Part shown: one piece after another, positions 18,420-27,047 of the stretch
Position numbering within the stretch: the first letter of the stretch is position 1
How the letters are laid out: each line of letters starts with the position of its first letter
Source: Sinorhizobium arboris LMG 14919
Lineage (GTDB): Bacteria; Pseudomonadota; Alphaproteobacteria; Rhizobiales; Rhizobiaceae
DNA length: 64,000 nt
Assembly (NCBI RefSeq): GCF_000427465.1
Contig: NZ_ATYB01000009.1
Span: forward strand, 310,001-374,000
Reading direction: 5' to 3'
Translations under genes and position numbers: made by a program
Notes under the pieces: generated by a model
Database searches by the model: none
What the model saw: only the letters and a program-made list of their open reading frames with translations
What the model was told of the DNA's origin: nothing

Positions 18420-19793
18420 TTACTCGATCAGTGCTATCCGCTGGTTCGCCAGGAGCTTCTTGGTGCCCGCGCTATCGCAGGCCGACTGCATGGTCGAATT
18501 CCCGCTGAACGTGATCTTGTCGGCGATCACCTGCGTACAGCCGTTCGCCGTCGCGGAATTGCCCTTGTAGTCGAGCGACGACGCCGGCGTGTAGACCGCG
18601 CCGGTCAAGACCGAGTTGGACGTCCCGTTGATGGAATGGCTCACGGCAGTCTGGCTGCGGCTGCCGAAGAAGAGAATCCCGGAATAGGGTCCCGAGGTCG
18701 GAGCCTTCAGATCGAGGGAGACGTTCCCTCTGAGGTCCAGTCGAGCATCGTTCGCGAGAAAGAAGGTCACGCCGCTGTAGCCATTCACCGGCGTGCCTAC
18801 GTGCAGCCGCGCTGCCGAGGTCGCGGTCGGGTTACCACCGTTCGCGGTAAACGTGCCGCCGGTTATAATATACAGGCCCGGTTCGAACTCGACCGTTCCC
18901 TTCACGTCAAGCCCGTTGGGAAAGCACCTGACCCTGACCCCGCTGGGATGCATCTGTGTCGTTTTGACGAGGGTCAGTTGGCCTGGGTTGCCAATATTCC
19001 TGCTGCCTGCGTCGCAGGCGAAGCCGGCCCACGGGAACGGCTCGGCTACGCCCGCATAGGGGTCGATGCTTGCCGGTGCGTTCTCGTGGACGCTATCGCA
19101 CTGTTTCAACCTCAAGCCCAGCGTCGCCACGGCTCCGCCGACCGCATGGACGCAGTCGGCGTTCATCGACGCGGATCCGGACATGAGGAACGAGTCTGAA
19201 GCGCTTGAATTCGATGCTACATCGCACCCGCTGAGATCCACCGAAGCCGAGCCGGAGACGGTTACAGCGCCCGATTTTGTCTTCGAGAGCGCAAGCACAC
19301 AGGCTGTCGACCCACCCTCCACCTGTGCAACGGCACGCGCCCTCATCGTGACCGGTTGATCGGAAAAGATAGAGGAAAACAGCCGCGAACGCGTTTCCGT
19401 CACGACGACTTCAAGCCGATCCAGAGTCCCGGCGCTTGCGGCCGGTGAGGAAGATGGGCTGATTGCCAGCGTGCCGGCCGACGGCGAGTAGCCGCTTTTG
19501 GAGGCGATCTGTGTGGCCGTAGCCTCGAGCGCAGATCTTTGATCGCCCGCGCGCAGGCGCCCTGCGGCCGCATGCGCCGCGACGTCCGCGGCGTGCTGAA
19601 GCTTGCGCTGCTTCAGATACCAGAAGCCCGTCTCCGCGCCGAGGCCCATGGCTCCGACGAGAACGGGAAAGGCGACCGCCGCGATAACGGCGACCGTGCC
19701 GCGTTCGTCCGCCAGGAATTTTAGCGCACCGGTCCGCTTCCGCGGCGCCGGCCGTCTCGCATGGATCACGTCGTTTCTTTCGCTCATTCGCAT
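18420..19793 (-). CDS. tadG: TadG-like pilus assembly protein
   Basis: A 457-residue envelope protein. The N-terminus carries the Flp/TadG segment DERGTVAVIAAVAFPVLVGAM (class III pseudopilin-like membrane helix, without the Glu+5 of true pilins). It continues with YLKQRKLQHAADVAAHAAA, typical of the TadE/TadG family. The large exported part is rich in Ser, Gly and Asn and has several Cys. It is transcribed divergently from cpaA; the gap of about 195 bases contains a conserved regulatory signature. TadG proteins help anchor or extend the Flp pilus base; the exact role is not settled. Confidence 0.85.
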   Translation of the reverse strand: MRMSERNDVIHARRPAPRKRTGALKFLADERGTVAVIAAVAFPVLVGAMGLGAETGFWYLKQRKLQHAADVAAHAAAGRLRAGDQRSALEATATQIASKSGYSPSAGTLAISPSSSPAASAGTLDRLEVVVTETRSRLFSSIFSDQPVTMRARAVAQVEGGSTACVLALSKTKSGAVTVSGSASVDLSGCDVASNSSASDSFLMSGSASMNADCVHAVGGAVATLGLRLKQCDSVHENAPASIDPYAGVAEPFPWAGFACDAGSRNIGNPGQLTLVKTTQMHPSGVRVRCFPNGLDVKGTVEFEPGLYIITGGTFTANGGNPTATSAARLHVGTPVNGYSGVTFFLANDARLDLRGNVSLDLKAPTSGPYSGILFFGSRSQTAVSHSINGTSNSVLTGAVYTPASSLDYKGNSATANGCTQVIADKITFSGNSTMQSACDSAGTKKLLANQRIALIE

Positions 19794-19851
19794 GCCCAGT
19801 GGTCTGAGGTTTCGGCCGGACGATACATCCCACCCTGGTCGTTAGCGATTC

Positions 19852-19916
19852 GGCCGGTTGGCCTAGTCCGGCCCGTAAGGGCTTGCCGTGCCTGCTTAGG
19901 CCATCAGGTCGAATGG
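19852..19916. promoter_or_regulatory. Candidate pilus-regulon control region (tadG/cpaA)
   Basis: Two elements lie in the divergent gap. The first is a 22-base imperfect palindrome (GGCCGG at 19852 pairing with CCGGCC ending 19873) containing CCGGTTGGCCTAGTCCGG. The second is CCATCAGGTCGAATGG starting 19901, 38.5 bases from the palindrome centre. A near copy of the first stands upstream of cheR (35154-35175). Both elements with the same spacing stand upstream of the serralysin gene. Operator function is inferred. Confidence 0.5.
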
Positions 19917-19988
19917 TCATCGAGCGGTTCAGGGGGCACATTTCGCGGGACTAGAACGGCTCCAGTACCCACGGAAAAGGCACCTGAG

Positions 19989-20501
19989 ATGATTTCGACA
20001 TTCGCAGCTTCGCTCGCATTCTTTCTCTTTGCCGGACTGATGACCTATGCCGGCATCAAGGACGTCGCGACCATGACCATATCGAACCGTCTCGTGCTTG
20101 CATTGGCGGTTTCCTTCACGGTTCTAGCGCCCGCCGCCGGATTGGGCGTGGCGACGATCTCGTCCAGCATTCTCATCGCCTCCGGCGTACTGGTCTCGAC
20201 CTTCGTGCTCTTCTCCTTCGGCTGGATCGGCGGCGGCGACGCGAAGCTCTTGCCCGTGGCCGTACTCTGGCTCGGGCCGGACCTCGCGCTCGACTTTCTC
20301 CTCTACACGGCCCTGATTGGTGCGGCGTTGACGCTTGGCCTTCTGCAATTCCGGCGCATGCCCCTGCCGGTGGTCCTGAAGAAGAGCGCCTGGTCCGCGC
20401 GCCTGCACTCCCCCGAGACGGGCGTTCCCTACGGGGCGGCGATGGCGCCCGCTGCCCTACTGCTGCTCCCGCAAAGCCACTGGTTCTCCGCCCTCCTCTG
20501 A
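19989..20501 (+). CDS. cpaA: CpaA/TadV prepilin peptidase (A24 family)
   Basis: A 170-residue integral membrane aspartic protease that trims the leader of Flp pilins and TadE-type pseudopilins. The two catalytic Asp residues are visible in GIKDVATMTISN and GGGDAKLLPV, and five to six hydrophobic helices span the rest. The start at 19989 follows a short AC-rich stretch; the frame is open further upstream but the first helix begins right after this ATG. It is the first gene of the rightward cpaA-cpaB-cpaE/tadE-tadE run. Confidence 0.92.
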   Translation: MISTFAASLAFFLFAGLMTYAGIKDVATMTISNRLVLALAVSFTVLAPAAGLGVATISSSILIASGVLVSTFVLFSFGWIGGGDAKLLPVAVLWLGPDLALDFLLYTALIGAALTLGLLQFRRMPLPVVLKKSAWSARLHSPETGVPYGAAMAPAALLLLPQSHWFSALL

Positions 20502-20544
20502 TGGCGGCACCGACATTCCCTCACCAAACGATAAGGTCTAGCCA

Positions 20545-21333
20545 ATGATCCGCCTTGCCATTCTCCTGCTTGCGCTGGCAGCCGGCGGCGCTGCCTCCTG
20601 GTTGGCGCTGGGCGCCGTAGACCAGCCGACAACCGCGACCGCACAAGTTCAAGAGGCGCCTTCGCAGGAGGTGCTTGTCGCCTCCGCGGAGTTCAAACGC
20701 GGAACGACGCTCGAGGAGACCCACGTGCGGTGGCAGCCCTGGGAGGGCGAGATCCCTCCCGTGTTCATCAGCCGCAGTTCACGCCCGGACGCGATCGCAT
20801 CCCTGAAGGGGTCGCTCGCCTTGAGCGACTTCGTTGCGGGAGAACCTATCCGCCAGGACAAGGTCGCCCAGCCTGGCGCCGGCTTCCTGTCCAGCATGCT
20901 GCCCTCGGGGAAGCGGGCAATAGCGGTCCGCGTGACTGCGGAGAGCACGGCCGGCGGGTTCATTCTGCCCAACGACCATGTCGACGTCATCCATACCGTC
21001 GCCCGTTCGGGCTCGGGAAAGGATGGTGACGTCCTCAGCCGCGCCATCCTCTCCAATATTCGAGTGCTGGCGGTTGATCAGACCGTTTCGGAGGGGGCGG
21101 ATGGGACCTCGGTCATCGGCAAGACCGCGACGCTCGAAGCGGACCCCCGACAGATCGCAACGATCGCGGCGGCGGAAGCTTCAGGCACGGTTTCGCTCGC
21201 GCTCCGGCCCCTGGTCGACAACCACGAACCATCGATCGTTGAAAGCGAGGGTCCTCGTCGCGGAGTGGTGCGCGTCATCAGTGGCGGGCGCATGTCGATG
21301 ACTGAAGTTCCCTCCCGCTCCGGCGGAAGTTGA
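20545..21333 (+). CDS. cpaB: CpaB/RcpC pilus assembly protein (SAF domain)
   Basis: A 262-residue periplasmic protein held by one N-terminal helix (LAILLLALAAGGAASWLALG). It contains the SAF-like segment EVLVASAEFKRGTTLEETHVRW and the RcpC-type domain KRAIAVRVTAESTAGGFILP and NDHVDVIHTVARS. In Tad systems it stabilises or tunes the secretin pore formed by CpaC. It lies 43 bases after cpaA and 24 bases before the cpaE fusion, in one transcript. Confidence 0.9.
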   Translation: MIRLAILLLALAAGGAASWLALGAVDQPTTATAQVQEAPSQEVLVASAEFKRGTTLEETHVRWQPWEGEIPPVFISRSSRPDAIASLKGSLALSDFVAGEPIRQDKVAQPGAGFLSSMLPSGKRAIAVRVTAESTAGGFILPNDHVDVIHTVARSGSGKDGDVLSRAILSNIRVLAVDQTVSEGADGTSVIGKTATLEADPRQIATIAAAEASGTVSLALRPLVDNHEPSIVESEGPRRGVVRVISGGRMSMTEVPSRSGGS

Positions 21334-21357
21334 TCAGCTCAAGAAAGTTTCGAACCA

Positions 21358-23097
21358 ATGAAACAGCTCGGAAACGAAATCCACGGAACCTTTCCGGCGG
21401 CCTCTGCGCTGCCGCCCATACCGAAGGTAGAGATCGCCGCCTTCTGCCGTTCGGAAGAGGTGACCCAGGCGATCCGTACGGCGGCGCTCGACCGTCGCAT
21501 GGCGCGAGCCACGCTGACGATAAAGACCGGGGGGATCAACGAAGCCGCGGCGCTTTACAGCGGCTTCACCTCGCCGAATCTGGTGGTCGTGGAAAGCGAC
21601 GAGGACGACGTTCCGCTGATGGCGGCGCTCGAAGGCCTTGCCATGGAATGCGTCACGGGTACCAAGGTTATCGTCATAGGGCGTTCCAACGACGTCGCGC
21701 GATACAAGAAGCTCCTGGACGCCGGCGTGAGCGATTACCTCGTAGCGCCCTTCGATCCGATGGACTTCGTCGCTGCGGTGCACCGCTGCTTTCGCGCTCC
21801 GGTCGAGGAGAAGCTTGGGCGTATCGTCGCCTTCGTCGGCGCCAAGGGCGGGACCGGATCCTCGACGCTCGCGCACAACGTTGCCTACGCCATGTCAAAG
21901 CGCGTCGATGCGGATGTGCTTCTGGCCGATCTCGACCTGCAGTCCGGTACGCTCGACCTGAACTTCGACATCGAGGCGACCCAGGGCATGGTCGACGTGC
22001 TGGAGAGTCCCGATCGGCTGGACGAGGTGCTTCTGCGCCGTCTGGCCGTGCCCCATACGGATCGCCTGCACCTTCTGCCGGCGACCGCGGATCTCAATAA
22101 GTTCTTCAGTCTCCGGGAAGATGACGTTGATCACCTCCTCGATGTCGCTCGTTCGAGCTCATGGCATCTGGTGGTCGACCTGCCCCATATCTGGACAGGA
22201 TGGACGCGCAAGATCCTCCTCGAAGCGGACGATATCGTCATCACGGCGACGCCCGATCTCGCCAGCATGCGCAACGCGAAGAACCTGGTCGACTTCTTGA
22301 AGAGGGCGCGCCCGAACGATCCGCCGCCGAGGATCGTTCTCAACAAGACCGAAACACCCAAGCTCGCAGAAATCAAACCGAAGGATTTCGTTGCAGCCGT
22401 CGGGGTGCAGGAGAGCATTTCCGTGCCCTTCGACCCGAAGCTGTTCGGTGCCGCGGCGAACAATGGCCGGCTGGTGATCGATCAGGCGCCTCAGTCTGCG
22501 GCGGGCCGGGCGATGGTCGCGCTAGCCTGGCGCGTCAGCGGCACAAGGGAGAGGCGAGCCGATCGGCGCGGTCTCAAGGCGCTGCTGCAAACAGTGCTTG
22601 GCCGCGGCAGATCGAAGGGCTCATCGGCAGTGCGCAAGAAAGCGGGCGAGCTGAAAGCGTCCGAGGCGGGGGCGTCGGCAGCCGAGTTCGCGCTGATCGC
22701 GCCGGTGCTCGCTCTGGCTCTCGTCGCCATGGCGGATGTCGGGCTTGCACTTTACGAGCGAATGACGATCGACCATGCGCTGCGCGCCGGCGCGCAAGCT
22801 GCCATGGCCGATCCCGGGCCGACGCAAGTCCAAAAGGTGATGCAGTCCACGCTGGCGAAAAGCGCGCTGCTGGCCAATGCCACCGTGTCAGCGGTGAAGC
22901 GCTACTGCGCCTGCCCGGAAAATCCCGACATCGACCCGGATGCGGCGCCGCAATGCGGAACGAGCCTTTGCGCCAATGCGGCGGCGCCGTTCATCTACTA
23001 CCGCCTGGCGGCGACGAAGGATTATCAGCCGATGTCGCTGCCGCAGGTGCTTCCGGCCTTTCGGCTCAACTCCTCCATGCAGGTGCAGATCCGATGA
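21358..23097 (+). CDS. CpaE (TadZ)-TadE pseudopilin fusion
   Basis: A 579-residue single frame joining two normally separate Tad proteins. Residues 1 to about 410 are CpaE/TadZ: an atypical receiver domain, then a MinD-like ATPase with the modified P-loop GAKGGTGSSTLAHN, which lacks the usual Lys before Ser/Thr as CpaE proteins often do. Residues 425-579 are a TadE pseudopilin: KKAGELKASEAG, a prepilin-peptidase site after Gly438 with Glu at +5 (ASAAEF), a membrane helix and a Cys-containing exported part (CACPENPD). No stop separates them. A GTG at 22630 (Val425) has GAAGGG ten bases upstream and could start TadE alone. Cleavage by CpaA after Gly438 would also release CpaE. Confidence 0.85.
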   Translation: MKQLGNEIHGTFPAASALPPIPKVEIAAFCRSEEVTQAIRTAALDRRMARATLTIKTGGINEAAALYSGFTSPNLVVVESDEDDVPLMAALEGLAMECVTGTKVIVIGRSNDVARYKKLLDAGVSDYLVAPFDPMDFVAAVHRCFRAPVEEKLGRIVAFVGAKGGTGSSTLAHNVAYAMSKRVDADVLLADLDLQSGTLDLNFDIEATQGMVDVLESPDRLDEVLLRRLAVPHTDRLHLLPATADLNKFFSLREDDVDHLLDVARSSSWHLVVDLPHIWTGWTRKILLEADDIVITATPDLASMRNAKNLVDFLKRARPNDPPPRIVLNKTETPKLAEIKPKDFVAAVGVQESISVPFDPKLFGAAANNGRLVIDQAPQSAAGRAMVALAWRVSGTRERRADRRGLKALLQTVLGRGRSKGSSAVRKKAGELKASEAGASAAEFALIAPVLALALVAMADVGLALYERMTIDHALRAGAQAAMADPGPTQVQKVMQSTLAKSALLANATVSAVKRYCACPENPDIDPDAAPQCGTSLCANAAAPFIYYRLAATKDYQPMSLPQVLPAFRLNSSMQVQIR

Positions 23098-23519
23098 GGA
23101 AGGCGCGCCGCGACGTCCAACGGCTATGGCGCAGCGAAGCGGGTGCGACGGCGGTGGAATTCGCGCTCGTGTGCCTGCCGCTGCTGCTGCTGATCCTCGG
23201 CGTCATCGAGTTTGGCCGTGTATTTTATGTCCGAAACGATCTCTCGCACGCCGCCGACATTGCTGCGCGCAAGGTACTGATCGGGCAGGTCGCCCGCGAT
23301 GCGTCCGATAGCGAGGCACAGCAGAAACTCGAAAGGGCGGTGCGCGAGAGCTTTCGCAGCGGCAACCCCTTGCTGCTTCAAATCGTCACCGGCAAGGAAA
23401 CCGTAGACGGGATCGACTTTCGCATCCTGTCCATCCGGTATCCTTTCACCTTTGTCCTGCCGGGTCTGGCGAATGGCCCGTTGAACCTGCAGCTTTCAAG
23501 ACGCATCCCGATCGGGTGA
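23094..23519 (+). CDS. tadE: TadE-family pseudopilin
   Basis: A 141-residue minor pilin. A short basic leader ends in SEAG, with predicted CpaA cleavage after Gly17 and Glu at +5 (ATAVEF). A membrane helix (ALVCLPLLLLILGVIEFGRV) and an exported domain follow. The ATG overlaps the TGA of the CpaE-TadE frame as ATGA, so translation is coupled. It is a second TadE paralogue beside the fused one; Tad loci often carry two (TadE and TadF), and this may be the TadF equivalent. Confidence 0.88.
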   Translation: MRKARRDVQRLWRSEAGATAVEFALVCLPLLLLILGVIEFGRVFYVRNDLSHAADIAARKVLIGQVARDASDSEAQQKLERAVRESFRSGNPLLLQIVTGKETVDGIDFRILSIRYPFTFVLPGLANGPLNLQLSRRIPIG

Positions 23520-23550
23520 TCGACGGAGGTTTACGCATTGGCAGCGCCGT

Positions 23551-24048
23551 TTAATTGGCGTCGACCTCGGGCTCGGGCGCAGTGATCTCCGGTTGCGGAG
23601 CGGTAACGCCGCCGGATCGGATTGGCTCGCAGCGGCCGGTGCAGCTATAGGTTGTCTTTGCCCCGCCCTCGTCGACGGTAACCAGACGCCCGCCTGCAGC
23701 GACGACGTCAAGGATGACGTTGGCCACCTGCGCGCCGTCCGCGCCGATGACGATCAGATTTGTCGATCCTGGCGTTCTGCCGGTCAGAACGACCGTCTTG
23801 TCGTCACTCAGCGTCGCCTGCGCGATTGCTGGATTGCCGATGATGAGCGTGCTCGCGGGCTGCGCCAGGAGGAGCATTCTCGCATAATCTACAATAACCC
23901 TGACGACGCCGTCGGCCTGGCGGGTCGACTGCAGCGTCACGTCTGCAGCGGGCTGGCTTTTCGCCGCCTCGGGCGCCGCAATCATGGCGCATGTCGTAAG
24001 CGTCAAACCAACCCATCCGGCGACGCTGCGCATTGGAACCACTCCCAT
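23551..24048 (-). CDS. Pilus secretin N-domain protein (CpaC N-terminal-like)
   Basis: About 165 residues, with a signal peptide (VGWVGLTLTTCAMIAAPEAAKS). A single domain follows that matches the N-terminal part of CpaC: VDYARMLLLAQPASTLIIGNPAIAQATLSDDKTVVLTGRTPGSTNLIVIGADG, comparable to VIGSAELIDVV...TGSTNISVYDD in the CpaC of this locus. It has no secretin channel part. The C-terminal tail has CTGRC and is Pro/Glu-rich. The start at 24048 has GGGAG upstream; one at 24033 is also possible. It is divergent from the pilin gene. It could be a free-standing cap or plug for the pilus pore. Confidence 0.82.
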   Translation of the reverse strand: MGVVPMRSVAGWVGLTLTTCAMIAAPEAAKSQPAADVTLQSTRQADGVVRVIVDYARMLLLAQPASTLIIGNPAIAQATLSDDKTVVLTGRTPGSTNLIVIGADGAQVANVILDVVAAGGRLVTVDEGGAKTTYSCTGRCEPIRSGGVTAPQPEITAPEPEVDAN

Positions 24049-24130
24049 CGGTTGCTCCCGGTCTATCAACGGACGGGTGTGCCATCCGTTCCAATAGCCT
24101 GCCAAAGCGTGAAGCTACTGCAATGGCGAC

Positions 24131-24193
24131 GATCGGACTAGACCACTAGGCCGATCCGCTCGCGGTCGGCCATCGGCCATCAGGCTGAATGGA
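24131..24193. promoter_or_regulatory. Candidate pilus-regulon control region (pilin promoter)
   Basis: A 26-base imperfect palindrome runs from 24131 to 24156, with arms GATCGGACTAG and CTAGGCCGATC (10 of 11 paired). At 24178 stands CCATCAGGCTGAATGG, nearly identical to the element at 19901 and close to the one at 40834. It is located between the divergent N-domain gene and the pilin gene. Confidence 0.45.
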
Positions 24194-24315
24194 TCGAGAG
24201 GGTTAATAAAGTCTATATGAGAGCCACACAGCAAGCGGGAACGAGTACCCTGGCCCGGCCCTGTGATGCCGAACTTGGCGTCGGCGCAACCTCAAACCAC
24301 TGAAGGACCCGAACC

Positions 24316-24489
24316 ATGAAAAATCTCCTTGTCCGCTTTGCCCGCAACGAATCCGGTGCGACCGCCATCGAATACGGCCTGATCGCCGGCCTGATCGCCG
24401 TCGCCATCATCGGCGCGGTAACCACCGTCGGCACCGATGTAAGCAAGGTGTTCACCACGATTTCAGGAAAGCTGAACCCCGCCACCTAA
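24316..24489 (+). CDS. pilA: Flp/Fap-type major pilin
   Basis: A 57-residue prepilin. The leader MKNLLVRFARNESG is followed by the Flp motif ATAIEYGLIAGLIAVAIIGA, with Glu at +5 and Tyr at +6 after cleavage at Gly14 by CpaA. The mature pilin is about 43 residues, nearly all one hydrophobic helix plus a short tail, as in Caulobacter and rhizobial Flp pilins. GAAGGA lies 8-9 bases upstream. A strong hairpin terminator follows 31 bases after the stop, so most transcripts should end after the pilin, giving it excess over the downstream machinery. Confidence 0.93.
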   Translation: MKNLLVRFARNESGATAIEYGLIAGLIAVAIIGAVTTVGTDVSKVFTTISGKLNPAT

Positions 24490-24520
24490 GCTCAAATGGG
24501 CAGGGCTCTTGCAAAGCAGT

Positions 24521-24552
24521 GCGGAGGGTTGAGCCCTCCGCCAGCCTTTTTT
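24521..24552 (+). terminator. Rho-independent terminator or attenuator after the pilin gene
   Basis: Stem GCGGAGGG (24521-24528), loop TTGAG, stem CCCTCCGC (24534-24541), then a run of six T at 24547-24552. It stands between the pilin and cpaF, which read in the same direction. Partial read-through would set the pilin to machinery ratio. Confidence 0.8.
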
Positions 24553-24590
24553 GGCACGAGCAGTTAATGTGAGACCGCAGGGCGACGTCG

Positions 24591-26012
24591 ATGTTTGGCA
24601 AAAAATCGATACTGGATCAAACGGCCGCCGAAAGAATGGAGCAGCCGTCGCGCGAAATCGAACCTGCGGCTCCGCGCGAGGTCAAAAAGTCTGCCCCGGT
24701 TCCGGCCGCCGCCAGACCCGAGAAGGCCGAACAGTACTACAACCTCAAAAAGGAAATTTTCAGCGCGCTCATCGCCACGATCGACGTGGCAGTGCTGTCC
24801 ACCATGGATGGCGAGCAGGCGCGTACCGAGATCGGCGCTATCGTCAACGATATCGTCGCGGCCAAGAAGGCCGGCATTTCCATGGCCGAGCAGAACGACC
24901 TTCTGCACGACATCTGCAACGACATTCTGGGTTACGGCCCTCTCGAGCCCCTGCTCGCTCGCGACGACATCGCCGACATCATGGTGAATGGCGCGGACCA
25001 GGTGTTCATCGAGGTGGCCGGCCGGGTGCAGCAAACGGGTATCCGCTTCCGGGACAACGAGCAGCTCCTGAACATCTGCCAGCGCATCGTCAGCCAAGTC
25101 GGCCGGCGCGTCGATGAATCGAGCCCGATCTGCGACGCGCGTCTCGCGGACGGTTCGCGCGTCAACGTCATCGCACCGCCGCTCGCCATCGACGGCCCCA
25201 GCCTGACCATCCGCAAGTTCAAGAAGGAAAAGCTGACCGTCGACCAGCTGGTGCGTTTCGGCTCGATCTCGCCCGAAGGCGCCGAGATCCTCAAGATCAT
25301 CGGCCGCGTGCGCTGCAATGTGCTCATCTCCGGCGGCACTGGCTCCGGCAAGACGACGCTGCTCAATTGCCTCACGGGCTATATCGACGACGGCGAACGC
25401 ATCATCACCTGCGAAGACGCGGCAGAGCTTCAATTGCAGCAGCCGCACGTCGTGCGTCTCGAAACGCGCCCGCCGAACATCGAAGGTCAGGGTGAAATCA
25501 CCATGCGCGCACTCGTCAAGAACTGCCTGCGCATGCGGCCCGAGCGGATTATCGTCGGCGAGGTGCGCGGGCCAGAGGCCTTCGACCTGCTTCAGGCGAT
25601 GAACACCGGCCATGACGGCTCGATGGGAACACTTCATGCGAACTCGCCGCGCGAGGCGCTCTCCCGCATCGAGGCGATGATCACCATGGGCGGGCACTCG
25701 CTGCCCGGCAAGGCAATTCGGGAGATGCTCGTCTCGTCCGTCGACGTGATCGTCCAGGCGGCACGTCTTCGCGACGGCTCGCGGCGCATCACCCACATCA
25801 CCGAAGTGCTCGGCATGGAGGGCGACGTGATCACGACCCAGGACCTCTTCGTCTACGACATGGTTGGGGAGGATGATAGGGGCAACATTATCGGACGACA
25901 TCGCTCGACCGGGATCGGCCGCCCGGCATTTTGGGACCGCGCGCGCTATTACGGCGAAGAAGCCCGCCTCGCCGCGGCGCTCGACGCTGCGGAATTGAAA
26001 GCGGCTGCGTAA
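24591..26012 (+). CDS. cpaF: CpaF/TadA pilus assembly ATPase
   Basis: A 473-residue cytoplasmic secretion ATPase (VirB11/PulE superfamily) that powers Flp pilus extension and, in some species, retraction. Seen are the N-terminal helical region, LLARDDIADIMVNG, Walker A ISGGTGSGKTTLLN, the Asp box (IITCEDAAELQLQQPHVVRLE), Walker B-like MRPERIIVGEVRGPEAFDLL and the His box MNTGHDGSMGTLHANS. It is followed closely by tadB and tadC. Confidence 0.94.
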   Translation: MFGKKSILDQTAAERMEQPSREIEPAAPREVKKSAPVPAAARPEKAEQYYNLKKEIFSALIATIDVAVLSTMDGEQARTEIGAIVNDIVAAKKAGISMAEQNDLLHDICNDILGYGPLEPLLARDDIADIMVNGADQVFIEVAGRVQQTGIRFRDNEQLLNICQRIVSQVGRRVDESSPICDARLADGSRVNVIAPPLAIDGPSLTIRKFKKEKLTVDQLVRFGSISPEGAEILKIIGRVRCNVLISGGTGSGKTTLLNCLTGYIDDGERIITCEDAAELQLQQPHVVRLETRPPNIEGQGEITMRALVKNCLRMRPERIIVGEVRGPEAFDLLQAMNTGHDGSMGTLHANSPREALSRIEAMITMGGHSLPGKAIREMLVSSVDVIVQAARLRDGSRRITHITEVLGMEGDVITTQDLFVYDMVGEDDRGNIIGRHRSTGIGRPAFWDRARYYGEEARLAAALDAAELKAAA

Positions 26013-26039
26013 GTCACGACTGACACAGGTGTATTAACG

Positions 26040-27038
26040 ATGCTGTCCCTGCTGTTTCCCGCGATCGTGTTTCTGTTAGCTTCCACCAGCGTCGGCGGCA
26101 TGATGGTTGTTGCCTTCTACCCGCGCGTGGTCAAGGCAAGCGCCTATCGCCACAGGTTCGACCGCATCGCGGCAGTGGCGGAGTCCTCGCAGAGCGAGCG
26201 GGCGGAAGAGGAAGGCCGGGAGCGCCGGCGGTCGGTGGAAAAGACGCTGCGCGAGATCGAAGCGAAGCACCAGGCGAAGGCCCGCAAAGGCCGTAAGCCG
26301 CCACTGATCGGCAGGATGCGCCAGGCCGGCCTGCAATGGTCGACGAAGACCTATTTTCTCATTTGCGCCGCTACGGCTCTGGCCACCTGGGGCCTGATGC
26401 TTTTCTGGGGTCTCGGCATGCTGACCGCGGTCGGCTTTGCAATAGCCGGGGGCTTGCTGCTGCCGCACATCTACGTCAACGCAAAGCGAAAGTCGCGATT
26501 TGCTCGTTTCACGGCCGAATTTCCGAATGCCGTCGATGTCATCGTACGAGGGCTCAAGGCGGGCTTGCCTATGCCCGATTGCCTGAGAGTGATCGCGGCG
26601 GAAGCACAGGAGCCGGTCAAGAGCGAGTTCGTCACCGTCGCGCAGGACCAGACGCTCGGCATCCCGGTCGACGAGGCGGTGCAGCGCATGTGCGAGCGCA
26701 TGCCGCTGCCCGAGGCCAATTTCTTCGCGATCGTTATTGCCATCCAAAGCCGAACCGGCGGCAGCCTCGCGGAAGCACTCGGAAATCTCTCCAAAGTGCT
26801 GCGGGAGCGGAAGAAGATGAAAGCCAAGATCAAGGCCATGAGCGCGGAGGCGAAGTCTTCCGCTGGCATCATCGGCGCCTTGCCGTTCTTCGTAGCCGGC
26901 GCCGTGTACCTGACGAGTCCGGACTACATGACGCTCCTGTTCACGACGCTCACGGGCAAGCTCGTGCTTGCTGGTTGCGGGCTGTGGATGAGCGTCGGCA
27001 TTTTTGTCATGCGCAAAATGATCAACTTCGACTTCTGA
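26040..27038 (+). CDS. tadB: TadB inner-membrane platform protein
   Basis: A 332-residue GspF-like membrane protein. Hydrophobic segments lie at the N-terminus, around TYFLICAATALATWGLMLFW and near the C-terminus, with a conserved cytoplasmic T2SSF domain (FPNAVDVIVRGLKAGLPMPD, IAIQSRTGGSLAEALGNLS). With TadC it forms the platform that couples the CpaF ATPase to the growing pilus. It lies 27 bases after cpaF. Confidence 0.93.
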   Translation: MLSLLFPAIVFLLASTSVGGMMVVAFYPRVVKASAYRHRFDRIAAVAESSQSERAEEEGRERRRSVEKTLREIEAKHQAKARKGRKPPLIGRMRQAGLQWSTKTYFLICAATALATWGLMLFWGLGMLTAVGFAIAGGLLLPHIYVNAKRKSRFARFTAEFPNAVDVIVRGLKAGLPMPDCLRVIAAEAQEPVKSEFVTVAQDQTLGIPVDEAVQRMCERMPLPEANFFAIVIAIQSRTGGSLAEALGNLSKVLRERKKMKAKIKAMSAEAKSSAGIIGALPFFVAGAVYLTSPDYMTLLFTTLTGKLVLAGCGLWMSVGIFVMRKMINFDF

Positions 27039-27047
27039 GGGCACGAG

